In this document: positions 47,455 through 59,489 of the stretch, piece after piece
Position numbering within the stretch: position 1 is the first letter of the stretch
Layout: each line of letters starts with the position of its first letter
Assembly (NCBI GenBank): GCA_047967505.1
Contig: CM106541.1
Reading direction: 5' to 3' (one strand)
DNA: 64,000 nt
DNA from: Dipteris shenzhenensis
Lineage: Eukaryota; Polypodiophyta; Polypodiopsida; Gleicheniales
Position numbers and translations under genes: made by a program
The notes under the pieces: generated by a model
Databases searched by the model: none
What the model was told of the DNA's origin: nothing
Seen by the model: only the letters and a program-made list of their open reading frames with translations

Positions 47455-47560
47455 CCTCGTATTCCCCTCAAACAAAAAGAAATAGCAATTCAAAATATAA
47501 TCCCCCCCCTCCCCCCCCCCCCCCCCCTCTCTCTCTCTTTTCCTCCCTCTCTCTGTCCCT
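47053..47560. repeat. CT and C-run low complexity
   Basis: (CT)n 47053-47113, further (CT)n near 47361-47375 and 47421-47451, and a C run 47511-47527. 47343-47810 replaces the 18060-19080 segment of copy 1. Confidence 0.9.
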
Positions 47561-47799
47561 CCTATACCAGATAAGAAACAAATGTTGAAATAATCTTATG
47601 GCTAAAGAGAAGGATTATGAATAGGTATAGATTCACAAGAATTCATACAAGCTCATCACTATACCATTATAGAGTATGGACATCAAAATAAGTTGGGGCT
47701 TGAAAAATTGTGTCAATCATCCATCAATGAGATAACTCCCTGCATCCACATAAAAAAGTAAGACATTTGAAACATTTGTTGAAAAGTATGTGTGGGTGT

Positions 47800-47804
47800 G
47801 CATG

Positions 47805-47843
<39 letters not shown>

Positions 47844-50800
47844 CTATGTGTTCAAATATTGAAGTAGCACGTGTGCGTGTGTGTGTGTGTGATAAGTATG
47901 TGTGTATGTGTGTGAGTGTATTTATGTGACAAAAAGTATAAATGTGTGTGTGCGTGTGGCCCATCCCACACTTGGAGTGTAAGACCACATGGTGAGGGGA
48001 GGTAGAAATTATCTAAATAAATTAATTAGACAAATAAATAATTTTTTATAAAAGAAATTGTAGTGAGTTTGAATATATCAATTAGGTTGTTTAAACGATA
48101 ATTAAGAAAGGTTTCTTTTAAACAAAACTTAAAAAGCAGAAGGTAAAGTAGGGACTAGAAAATTAGATAGGACCTACAACAAATTAATGGAAATACTATT
48201 AGGTGAGGGGGGTAGTCCATACCCTTTTGCGCTAAAACTGAGTTAAATGAGTTAAATGAGGGGTTAAGTCTACATACTCTTTTAAAGAAACAAATTATTA
48301 AAGCAAAAGAAATAGAAAAGTTTTTAAAGTAATAATACTATTAAATACTATGCAATAATAAATACTATGCATAAAGCAAACCCATAACTAATAGCCTAAG
48401 TAAGGAAGAATAAAGTAAAAAATTACAATAAATAATTTGAAGTAACAATGGAAAAAAATGGAAAGCACAAGCTCTAGGCACATTACATGAAGGAAAACGA
48501 AAATATTTTAAAAGGAAATCTTGATAAATTTACGAGGGGGACTAAGCTTTAAAAGATCAATTAAAAGAACTCAAATAAGTAAATAATCATATATATTATC
48601 TAAAGGACAAAGAATAAATGGCTATAAGCCAGAGAGACCAAGTCACAAATGGGAAGGGTTTAAAGGTAAAAAACTAAAACAAAAATTAAGAAGGAAAAAA
48701 TACAATTAATTAATTAATTAAGTCAAAAAAGAAAAGGTTGCAGGTAAGAAGGGTTCAAAAAACAAATGAGGGAATAAAAATTTCTTAAATGAAGAATTAA
48801 TTAGCTATGAAAACAAATGAGTTTGCCTGCAAAGAGTTGCTATGAATCATGAAATTCATTGCAACTAAGTAATGTGTATCTACAAAAGAAGCGTGAACTG
48901 GTTAGCATGCTAGCCGTGGAATATCATGCCTACAAGTAAGTCATGATGTTCGACATGGGATGATTTGCACAAAGATTACAACGTGAATTCTCATGTAGCC
49001 GAGACTGCAATGCATAAAGAGTATGGATAGGTCACGGTGACCTCGACCAATCCCCAATGAGCAAGGCCAACACTATAGTAGCTTTGTGTGGTGGCCTTCA
49101 CCAGATTCTTGTTTTGCAAAAGCACAGTGCCACCTTCCGAGCAGAAAATCAAAGGTAGTGTTCCCATGAAGCCTAAACTTACAAAAGAAACATGTCAAAG
49201 GAAGATAGAATGCAACTTGCAACCACATGATCTTTGTAAGGGGAGGAGAGCAGCTGCACACCACCCCAAGACCCCTAATGAGGAAGGAGTCGAAACTGTG
49301 TGAGCAAGGGATAAATGGGACGAATGTCAACAAGGTGGAAAAAGAAGTAGAGTAAATGTTTCAAGCAAGGAAAGGGTAGAATAGCCAATGATGATGACAA
49401 CTTGAGAGGTTGCCATAGTGTATCAAGCTTGCTAAGAATATCAAGGTAGTGAGGAGCTTTTGGGAGAGCGAGTATGTAACGAGAAGAAATTGGCAAGTAT
49501 GGAAGAAGAGATGCCGAAGGGCCATGGAGGCTAGAGGCACAAAGGAGGCTAAGGACACAGTAGAGCAATGCCAACACTGCCACGTGAAACTATGGTAGCA
49601 TAGGTCAAAGTAGAAAAGAGAAATGTAAACAAGGTTGTCAAAGGAGCCGTGAAGAGCAAGGAGAGCTGGTGAAGGTGGTCAAAAGCAAACTCGCAGGGTG
49701 ACACCATTATCACATTGCAGGAGCAATGCTTGAAAGAAGAGAGCAAGCAAGAGGTAGCAACCATAGTTGGCAGCCACCGATAATGAAGAGCGTAGATTAA
49801 AAAACAAGTCACGAGTTCAACCCATAGATTACAGTATCTTGTAAGCTAAAGGGCAGTAGAGGCGTAGACAAGTAGATGAGCACAGGGCGAGGTCAAAGTG
49901 AGAAACGGAGTACCAGAGAAGAACCATGAAGGAGGGGAAATCCATTGCATCTAGAGAGAATACAAAGTCTTAAAAGAATGTAGAAGCACTTTAACATGAA
50001 GTTAACATATAACGCAAGGGGTTGGAAGGGTAGTTAGGGCTAGTGGGTGGGAGGTGGGTGGTAAGGTGAGGGGTGACTGGGTAGCATAAGTTAGAGGGTA
50101 GTTTCTTTTAAAGGGGTTTATTATTATTAACATTACGAGGCCTTATTAAAGGGGTTAATTGAAAATTAAAAACCTAATTTTAAAGGGGGTTTAAAAGGGG
50201 GAAATTTAGTTAAACCAGAGAATATGAAGGGGAGTTTTAATATAAAAAGGAAAAAACTAAAGGGGGCTACAAAATTTAAGAGGGGGGGTTTGTCCCTGAG
50301 GCAATCTAAAGCAACAAAGGAGTTTGGCTTATAAGTGTATGTGCATTAGAGTGCATGGGCATAGCATGCTTATAAACCCAAAGCATACTACTAGAAAATG
50401 TTTAGTAAATTATGTAAGAATGCATAATGGAGGTGGTAAAAAACAAGCTACTTTCATTAAAACATCAACACGAGGAAAAGGAAAAAGGGGGGGTTTGTTT
50501 CTAATTTATTCATGAATATACAAAATGTAATTAAATTAAATTGGGGGAGGGGGGGCAGGGAGGAAAGGATAGTAGTTGGCATCATAGGGAAAATGGTGTA
50601 GAATGGAAGTGAGAGTGTGTGTGGGGAGGAGGGGGCAGTGGGGGGGGAAAGGGGGGGGAAAAGTGTAAGGGGTTGAAGCTCTAAATAATTCGTAATAAAA
50701 GTTAATAAAGTAAAAATAGAAAAAACTAAATTGTATGAGTGTATGGAGAGGCGTTAGGGTGTGTGTGTGTGTGGCCCACCCCCAACCCGGAGGTTAAGAC

Positions 50801-50849
50801 CACATGGTGAGGGGTAAGCCCGCCATATGGAGCTTATGCCTCACCAAAG
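47800..50849. other. Counterpart of 19080-22259, no gene recognised
   Basis: GT microsatellites at 47807-47838 and 47877-47890, then the GTGGCCCATCCC word at 47957, recurring at about 50770. The weak frames at 49073-49812 are the same as those in copy 1 and have no recognisable domain. Confidence 0.4.
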
Positions 50850-52893
50850 AGATTAATAAGTGCAATAAAATCACAGCATAATGTAGGTAAAGTGTTATTC
50901 TTCAAGAAGTTAAGGATATTTTTGGTGATCAAGTCAGAATTGAATCCATTTTTAGCAAAAAAGCAAAATAAGTCTATTTAAATCTATATAAGCCCACGAA
51001 AAATGTGAAGCATTGTAAATTAGGGGTAGTACTTGCGACACACAAACTTTATATCCATAGTTTTTGGGTCTATTACTTGCAGCATGGATGAAAGAGACAT
51101 TAGGAAAAGGCAATTTATATTTTTCCAAAAGGTACGAGTCTTATAGTTACCAATAATTGGTCTCAGAAGTGTAATGTAAGTATTGAGATAAGTGGTAAAA
51201 AAAGTTTCATAAGTGGGTTTAATAGCAATGACATCCAATGGGTAAATACTCATTGGGTCTGCTTGCTCAATAGATCTATTATGGGAAAGACAATTTACCA
51301 CAAAGTCATTATTAATAAAAATTAAATCATTCATGAATCAAGATGAAAGATAAAATGATTTAAGCTTTTCAATTCTCTAAGTTTGGACAATTTAAGAATA
51401 AATTGTAGCTCAAACCAAGCTAGGTATAAGTTGCACCAAAGTGGTGAGCAAGAATACCCCATGAGGGTGCCATTAGGTTGTAGAAAGATGGTATCACCAA
51501 TGTCTAAAATAATGAGGTTAAGATTAATAAAATATCAAAATTTGATACTACACTCATTATTTTTCTTAGTAAGCACAAAGTTTCCTAGACTTTTCAAACC
51601 CAAGATAGCTAGAGGTTTGTAGGATCTCAATATAATTTTAGAGAGTCGATAAGGCTATTATTTCTTTAGTGAGGGATGGCTTCATGACAAGACATAATGT
51701 CAAAGGTATACACAAAGAAGATATGTTTTGGTAAATGAATTAGGAATTCATATTGGTTGTGGATAATCCAATAAGCATTAGTAGGAATACGAGTAAAAAC
51801 CCAAAATGTCTTAATGAAGTCTTTCAATATACTCATGGATTCCATAATCAAGAGTTGTAAGCAGCTTCGTGATAAGGTCAGTAATATTGGAGAACATGCA
51901 GTTATGCGAATTAGTAAGCCATCTGAAAGAATCTTTATGTACTCTATAAGTACCCCCATTAGATAGGCAAAAGCAAGTTTGAAGGGAGAGTAATTTCATA
52001 AGATAATGAATAAATTACTACACATTCAATTTTTTTTTTCTATTGCACAAGTCAAAGACAATTCAAGAGACATAAGTCTTTGTTTGATATCAAGTATTAT
52101 TAAATTTTTGCACATGAAGGTCGGGGTTTGAGTGGATTTATCTAACCCATAAATATAGAGGTGGTGAGTAAGAAACTCCACTTTGTCCATGATATTTTGG
52201 TCAAAGAACCAAGGTTTTTGAATATACCTATGGTTAGGAAAGATGGATTTAAAGTTCTAAGGACAATTTCATTAATAAAATTATCATGGTGGATAGAGGT
52301 ATTGATGCACATCAAATTACAAACTTTGGACTATGCCAAATATAATTCCTTGATAAGTGGAAAACTCGCTGGAAAATGACTCATCAAGATAGAGGGAATA
52401 TCGTTAAGGCCCTCTTTCATAAAGTCTTGAAGAACAGGGTATCAGAAATCCGAGGTATCATGTGCGTTCAAGGGGTATTAAAAAAACCCATCAACTAAAC
52501 TTTTCCCCCCAATAAAACTACCCCTCTTTACTCATAAACTAATGGATTTTTTTCTACAGTTGAATTAAGAACCCTTGCTGTTATTGTAAACCTATAAAAT
52601 TTTTCCAAAAGTGGAATTAAAATACCACTCCTTTTGAATGCATGTGGCACAGTAAAATTTTGGGAGGTGAACCCCCTGAGAGTTTACAACCAAAGATGAT
52701 ATTAAACATGTAAAAGGCTTCTTAATCTCAAATCTATCAAAAACTTCCACAAAGATCTTTTATGGTGAAATAAAATCAAACACCTTGTTGACAAACAAAA
52801 GATGAATAAACCTTTCAGCTTTTTTATTATTTTGATTAAGTATTGACAGAGCATTAGCTTTTTTGGTAATGAATCTTACTTGTTTGCCATAAC
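50850..52893 (-). pseudogene. Unusual reverse transcriptase, copy 3 (C-terminal two thirds)
   Basis: Motif A FDIMSCHEAIPH at 51669-51704 (Tyr to His here) and the fingers motif near 51910-51950. The stretch 51020-51334 is open for 104 codons: MNDLIFINNDF, SIYPLDVIAIKPTYE, then FWKNINCLFLMSL. This is the motif C region and thumb. The N-terminal part was separated by the inversion and lies in opposite orientation at 61232-61996 and 55300-55739. Like the others it is inactive. Confidence 0.7.
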
Positions 52894-55739
52894 TCAAAGG
52901 AGACTATAGAGCGCAGGGAGCAATATGTATACTGGAGCCTGGAAGGCTAGCGCATTCAGGTGGGGGCTTGGGAGAGAAGTGTGTAGAGGTTGTTTGGGAA
53001 GCAGGAGAGCAAATAGGAGCTGAGTGAAAAGGTAGTAGGGGAGCGCAGAGAGTGAGGCAGAAATAGCTAGGTGAGAGGAGGGGGTAATTTATAAGGGAGG
53101 GATATCATAGGTCGATTATAGGAAGGCAAGGGGTTGGGAGTCGGGGTGATGGAGGGCTAGGAGTCAGGTAGCTTTTAAGGGTTTGTTAAAAAATGAATTA
53201 ATTTTAGGGAGTTTAATTACAAGGGGTTTAGGACTAGTTAGGGAGAATTAAGGGGTTTTAGGGTAAATTAGTGTATAAAGGTTTTTGAGAAGAAATAAGG
53301 GGGAATAGGGGGAACGTAGGTAAAAATAGGGGAAATAGTGAAAATAGGGAAAATTGAAGGGGAAATTAGGGAAAATTAGGGGAAAATAGGGGGGAGTAGG
53401 GTAAATTAGTGAAACATAGTGAAAAAATAGAAAATCATAAAAATTTAAGGAGGGGTAATTAGGGGGGCTAGAAATTAAATAAGTAGATTAACTCAAGGGG
53501 GTTAGAATTTTAAAAAGAAATTGGACAAAAGGTTTAAAAAGTTAAAGAAGGAAATAATTAAAAGAAATTAGGAAAAAAAAGGAAGAAGTAAATAGAAAAG
53601 TGAGCCCAAATTGGAGAACATCTTGAGGTAAATAGAGCAAAAAATGAAAAATTTTGAAAAGAAATTAGAAATTTTTTAAAAAAAAAATTGAAATAGTTCA
53701 GAGGGAAAAAGGAACTAAGAAACTAAGAAAACATTTAATGAGGGAGAAACTAAGCAAACATTTAAGGATAAAAAAGGTTAGGGAGTGTAAATGAGAGAGA
53801 AAGCACTAAGAGTGTAAGTGTAAGAAGGGGGGGGGAGGAAAAAATGTAAAGTAATTGTTAAGGAAAAAATGAATAGGAAGTGTGTGTGTGTGTGTGTGTG
53901 TGTTTATATATATATAGTTGCTTAGGGGTATTGATGGTAAATAAAAGCTTGTATGTTGAGTAATATTGTATGATTCATGCTTATTTATGCATTAAGAAAT
54001 GTATGTAAAGGTTTAGCCTATCTTGCTTCTTTATGGAGAATTTTGTTATACATCATTGCATTTATATTACCCCTCCCTTACCCCCATCTTTGGCTTCTCT
54101 ACCCCACTCAACATGGTATGAGGATTACCCCCTACAATGTGACATAACAAATTTATAATTCTACGTTAGTGCACTGTCCTACCAAAACTTATAACTTTAC
54201 TTTAGTCTTGTTAGACTGCCCCCTTTTTTTACTTGTATATACTTTAAGAACATTTATAGAAGTATGTGTTCTTATGTAAACTTGTATTTCCTTTTTTAGG
54301 TATGGTTATAGATTTACATTAACTTAGTATGCAATATATAAAATTGAAAACACAAAAAAATATTTTTTTCTTTTTTTTAGTTCATTATCCCGTATTCTTA
54401 TCAAAAGTATTTTATCATACTCACCCCCTATTTTAAGAATCTTTTATCCAATAGTGTTAGACCACCCCGCCTGATTTTGTTGATAATTGAATTTGATAGG
54501 ATACTCTAGGGATGAACTCATGTAAGTTCCACAAACTGCTAGAATATCGACAATTGGAGACCTTGCCAAAATGGCCATCATCTCCCAAAATATGGAGGAA
54601 GCATGAAGGGAATGGAAAATTTTGGAAAAAATACTATGACTAGAGCATATTATCCTTGAAAATATAAAAACAATAAATGATATCTTACTTGTGGCATTTG
54701 TGTCTCTTTTGGTATACATGCAGAATCTTTATGTAGTTCTAAGTCTCATTGGTATAAGTGATAACAAGTTGGGGAACACAAGCATTACCTATCTTCCCAG
54801 ATGTTGCCAATTTTGTTCTAACAAATGGCTTTTTGTGAATGCTGATAGGTAAGTGGACCCTGACCTTGGAACCTGGACGTCTGCATGGATTCAACATTTT
54901 GTGCTATTCTTGTGTTCCTTTGTCAAATGCAATATTATTATAAATTCTTATAATTGTTCATGACTCTCCAAACTGTGGCAACTCTCAACATAGGATTCTT
55001 ATATAAACTTTGTCATTGTCTCAAGTATAGAAATTTATCCATTTGATGGAATCAATTGTATGGCGCATTTATTGATGAGATTTTTAATTCTAAACACATA
55101 CACTAATCTCCCAACTAGCCTTTGGTCGGGCTAGTGTCATATAGTTAATTTATATGCAACGGCTAAATCTTTAGTAATGTGTAATTATTCCTTTAGTATA
55201 TTAAATCTTCCTTACAAAACCACTAGATTCCTTCTCTAGTGAAGTTGGGCAACGTCATCAAATATCCCTATTCGTCCTTTGGGTACTCAATGTATCCTCT
55301 CCTACTTCAAAGGTCCTGACTAAAAGTTCCTAGATTTCAAGAAACAATATTCCTTGAAAAAGACCCCTTCATCTTTCACTATTGCCTCTATGAACAATTG
55401 GATCTCCCTACTAGTCCAGTGCAAGAAAGATCAACTTGACTTCTTGGAAGCCTTCAGCAAATTTCTGGTTTCTTTTCCCCTCATCGATTGTCGGGATGCA
55501 CTCGATTTCAACTTCTACTTCTCTACCTTGATAGTGAATAAGCTCTTTGCTCTTAATGGTCTCCCTGCAATCCCCCTTGAAATAAAAAACTCTCCAAAAA
55601 TTATCGACCTTCTCTTAGATTTTGACCTCCTTGATCATGATGAAAAATAAGCCATGGACTCCTTAGGCTCTCAACCTTTTATAGCCTCTTCGTCCCTCAA
55701 AATTTGTTATCTCAAGCTTTCTGTGGAGCTATTCATCTC
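52894..55739. repeat. Inverted copy of block B and the 28680-29115 segment
   Basis: 52894-53320 is the reverse complement of about 29115-28680. 53330-55739 is the reverse complement of about 4400-1984. This shows that in the ancestral unit block B ran directly into the 28680-type sequence, so repeat P/Q at 27230-28640 is a later replacement. 55354-55650 carries the N-terminal frame of the reverse transcriptase on the plus strand. Confidence 0.85.
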
Positions 55740-55744
55740 CTCCC
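55740..55744. repeat. Target site duplication, left
   Basis: CTCCC, repeated at 61232-61236. The empty sites at about 1975-1990 and 25285-25300 (opposite strand) have the sequence once. Confidence 0.9.
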
Positions 55745-56042
55745 TGTTGAGATATCAAGCTCTACCCCCGATATATCTCCTGGATGACTATCATTTATGT
55801 CACCGCCTATGTTAGTTGTACTCGTGGTGTAGTTAGACTACCACGTATGTTTTTGGTTTGGGTTCACATATGAACTACGTATTCTAGGATTTGACATATA
55901 GGGTATTTCCCTCTTCTATTGTATTGTTGTTGTGTGCAAAAGTGAAGAAAGGCTTCACCCTCCAACCTTGTGTCCTCTCTCTTTTGTGTGTTGTGAAAAA
56001 AGCTGCACTTGAGTCTCCTATCTCTCTCCCTTATTCTTTACA
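55745..56042 (+). repeat. 5' LTR
   Basis: 298 bases, TG...CA. It differs from the 3' LTR at four sites: GGATG/AGATG, CACCG/CATCG, AACTA/AACCA and AACCT/AACTT (5'/3'). All are C/T or G/A transitions, about 1.3% divergence. Confidence 0.97.
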
Positions 56043-56055
56043 TGGTATCAGAGCC
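56043..56055 (+). promoter_or_regulatory. Primer binding site (tRNA-iMet)
   Basis: TGGTATCAGAGCC directly abuts the 5' LTR and matches the 3' end complement of plant initiator methionine tRNA, the usual copia primer. Confidence 0.95.
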
Positions 56056-56621
56056 TTGTTCGTGGTAAGGAGCTCAAGAAAGCAAGCCAAGTTTGTGGTG
56101 TCCTGGTAAGAGGACCAGTGTTGCTTTCCTATTTCGAGTTTGGGAGCAAATCTCTGCAGGTAGCACAGCCAGAAGTGCAGGAGTGCACTGTTTCAGATTG
56201 AGAGGCCCTTCGCGGTGTGGCGAGAGCGCAGTATATGCGGAGGGCGAAGGGCGAAGCCCTCGGTGACTTTATTTTTCTGATTTGAGGCTGTTTCGGGCCC
56301 CATTTTGAAGGCGGAAGTTCTTCGCAGGCACTCGAAAAAAGGCCCTGTTTTTCGCTGTGCGACCACTGCGCGGCTAGTCGGTGGAAAGGTGCCACAGAAA
56401 TTGCATCGTATGCCTGTGTGCAGAGATATTGGGAGTTGCAGATTCATGCCTGTTGCCTATTGATGCAAAATCGTCACTAGGAAGTGACTGTGTGGTGAAA
56501 TACCACTTTCGTGAGTGTTGCAGATCTGCCCCTGTGAGGCTTTTTGCAGAAGTTTTGCTATTTGCCCTTGTGAGGCATTTGCTGTGTTTACAGGTTGCTG
56601 TTGCAATTCGTGATTTGTAAA
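56056..56621 (+). other. Copia untranslated leader
   Basis: 566 bases between PBS and gag ATG. Open frames here on the minus strand are not conserved protein. A leader of this kind normally holds packaging and dimerisation signals, which I cannot locate. Confidence 0.6.
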
Positions 56622-57599
56622 ATGTCTGAGAATCTGTCTACCATTGTCAGTGAGAAGCTTGACAAGAACAACTTCCAAGCATGGAAGTTCAGGATGACAA
56701 ACTTCCTTATGGGAAAGGGAGTTTGGGATTACATCAGTGGTGAAACTGCAGAACCAGTTTTGGGTACTGCTCCCACTCCTGCTGAATTGAAGGCCTTTAA
56801 AGAATGGCATGAAAAAGCCAGAAAATGCCTGTATTGGCTGTCTGTTAGCATTTCAGATTCTATGATTGTGCATATACAGGATGTAGAGACGCCTAAGGAG
56901 GCATGGGATACATTGGTGAAACTATATAGCACAAATACCAAAGCACGGAAGATGCAGCTAAAGTAGGAGTTGCACAATGTGCAAAGGAAAAATTTGAATA
57001 TAAATGAGTACTCCTTGAAGGTGAAAGGCCTTGCAGATTCTCTTGCCTCCATTGGAGCACCTGTTGATGATGAGGACTTAGTGTCCGTGACCTTGAATGG
57101 TCTTGGGAAAGATTATGCACAGTTTCGGACATCCATTGGAGTCCGTGAAACATTTCCTGATTTTCACGAACTTATTGCTCTCTTGTTGAGTGAAGAGCAA
57201 AGGAATGGTGGTTCAGCCACCTCAACTTCTCAAGAGACTGCTTTCTACTTGAATACAGGTAGAGGCAGGGGTAGAGGAAGAGGCCGTTTTGGTGGCCGTG
57301 CAGGAAATCAGAACCAATAGCAACAACAGGAAAACCAGTCCTATGGAGGAGGACGTGGTAGTTCTAGAGGCAGGGGGAGCCAAAAAGGCCGTGGTTCATG
57401 GCAAAGGAACCAGCAAGTAAATAGCAGCACAGAATGCTATTATTGTGGAAAGCCTGGACACAAGGAGAATACATGCTATAAAAAGCAGAATGACATCAAA
57501 AGTGGGAAGTTGCAGCAAAGCAACTATGCATCATCAAGTGGGCATGGTGACGACAGAAATGAGCACCTTTTTGTGATGCAGCATATGGTTAACTCCATG
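56622..57599 (+). pseudogene. gag: Copia gag (capsid and nucleocapsid), two stops
   Basis: Gag forms the cytoplasmic virus-like particle. ATG 56622 (AAAATGTC) begins MSENLSTIVSEKLDKNNFQ, with the usual NNFQAWKFRM start of copia gag. The capsid-type region contains ARKCLYWLSVSISDSM and AWDTLVKLYS. A TAG at 56964 lies before ELHNVQRKNLNINEY, and a second at 57318 follows an Arg/Gly-rich stretch. A zinc knuckle CX2CX4HX4C (CYYCGKPGHKENTC, 57435-57476) is intact and binds RNA. The frame is unchanged across both stops, so single substitutions explain them. Confidence 0.9.
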
Positions 57600-58211
57600 T
57601 CAGGAGATGCTGCAGCTTGCAATGATGTTTGGTATGTTGATTCAGGTGCCTCTAACCACATGACCAGTCATGGTGAGTGGTTTCATGATGTTAGAAATTT
57701 GGATAAGCCAGGTTATGTTGAAACAGGTGATGATACTGCGCACCCAATTACGCAGGTTGGTAAAGTGCCATTGGCTATGCAGGATGGCAAAACGAAGTAC
57801 TTGGCAGATGTACTTCATGTTCCAAAAATCACTAAGAACCTGGTTTCAGTTGGCCAGATGGTTGAGCAAGGTCTGCAGGTTAGATTTAATCCTGATGGAT
57901 GCTTTGTTGAGGACTTGAAAAATAAGTGCCGCTTGGTTGCAAAAGGCAACAAAAATGGGAGAATGTTCACCTTGGATGTTGATATGCCTGAGGTGAAAGC
58001 TGCTATGTTTGCGCATGGGAGAGGTGTCATTGCAGATATTGAGATATGGCACAAAGGCATTGGGCATGTGAATATACAAAGGCTGAAATCTATGCAAACG
58101 AAAAACATTGTTGCAGGTTTGCCTAAATTCAGAGTTGAGGGAATGCAAAAGGTATGTGAAGCATGCCAAATGGGTAAGTAGGCCAGACATGCATTTCCCA
58201 AAAATGCTAAG
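57600..58211 (+). pseudogene. pol: Copia protease and integrase zinc domain
   Basis: In frame with gag. The aspartic protease site is WYVDSGASNHMT (DSG at 57639-57647), with the expected YLADVLHVPKITKNLVS-type segment further on. The pre-integrase HHCC zinc finger is IWHKGIGHVN (His 58050 and 58065) with CEACQMGK (Cys 58155 and 58164). TAG at 58179 follows GK where Gln is usual before ARHAFPK. Confidence 0.9.
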
Positions 58212-59489
58212 GTGAGTAGAAGACCTTTGGAAGTGATCCATTCAGATGTTTGGACAACCAAAGCTGCTTCTATTGGTGGATGCCATTATTATGTGACGTT
58301 TATTGATGACTACACTAGAAAGGTGTGGATTTATTTTATGAAGCACAAAAGTGAAGTGTTCAGCCATTTCAAGGCTTTTAAGGCCATGGTTGAAAAAGAG
58401 AAAGGTGTGCATATTAAAGTGCTAAGATCTGATGGAGGGGGAGAGTACTTTTCAGAAGAATTTTGTGAATATCTGAAAGAACAGGGAATTCAAAGGAAGT
58501 ACTCATGCAGGTCTACCCCTCAGCAGAATGGGGTTGCAGAAAGGAAGAACAGGCATATTGCAGAAGTAGGACGGGCGATCCTAAATGAGAAAAACATGCC
58601 TGATTATTTTTGGGCTGAAGCAGTAGCAACTGCTGTTTATATTATGAACAGAACCCCCACTGCAGCTGTCCATGGCCGGACGCCTGAAGAAATGTATACA
58701 GGCCAAAAACCAGATATTTCTCACTTGAAGGTATTTGGTTGCATAGCTTATGTTCATGTTCCTGATGAGAAGAGAACAAAGCTGGATCCAAAGGCAGAAA
58801 AATGCATCTTTATTGGATATGCTCTGCACCAGAAAGGGTATCGCTGTTATAACCCTTCCACCCGCAAAATGCAAGTGAGCAAAGATGTTGTTTTTGATAA
58901 AATGAGCAGCTGGTATGCACCAACTGTTATGGTAGGAGATGCAGATGCAGGAAATGGGAATGTTGCAATAAATGCAGAGCAGCAATCTCAAGCCTTGAGT
59001 GGACCCAGAGAGTCCTCTACTAGTGGATCTAATGCATGGACAGGGAGATTGAGATCTAGTGAATCGTCACATGGCAGCCCTGATAGTGTTGTGCAGGTAT
59101 CACATAAGGGAAAAGAAAAAGTAGACCATGCTCCAGTGTTTGATGTGTCTGCAGGTAGCTCTCATGTTGATGGAGAGTCAAGCGGCTCTGAAATGAGCCT
59201 TGATGAGGAACTTGGGATTCCTTCTGTTGTTACACCTGGTGCAAGGAAAAGCAGGCATGATTTAAAGACTCCTACAACTGATCCAGTTGTACGGAGGTCC
59301 ACTCGTATTAAGTATCCAGTTGACAGGCTGAGATATGATGGGTATACAGCACATCACTATGCTTATATGGTCAAGGTTCTAGAGGAGCCAGAGCCCACAT
59401 GTTTTGAGGATGCAGCAGGGCATAAAAATTGGGAAGCAGCTATGGATGAAGAGATGGCTGCCTTGGATGCAAACCACACTTGGATTTGA
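58212..59489 (+). pseudogene. pol: Copia integrase core and C-terminal region
   Basis: Integrase inserts the cDNA. The catalytic triad is intact: Asp in HSDVW (58245), Asp in RSDGGGEY (58431), and Glu in NGVAERKN (58539), with exactly 35 residues between the second Asp and Glu. The copia-typical VFGCIAYVHVP and KCIFIGYALHQKGYRCYNP follow. A Ser-rich linker leads to VRRSTRIKYPVDRLRYDGYT. The frame ends at TGG ATT TGA because one base is missing; one more G would continue into DLMPLP. Confidence 0.92.

Larger units (their letters stand above)
41828..52893. repeat. Large duplicated block D (with A), copy 2
   Basis: Collinear with 12489-24512. It ends at TTTGCCATA (52893), where an inversion begins. 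From 41828 to 43369 it holds the same non-coding flank as copy 1. Compared with copy 1 it lacks the 1-kb segment at 18060-19080 and has the G43 run shortened. Confidence 0.9.

Noticed and set aside
57815-58261. Minus-strand frames inside copia pol
   Set aside because: Antisense shadows; catalytic motifs lie on the plus strand.
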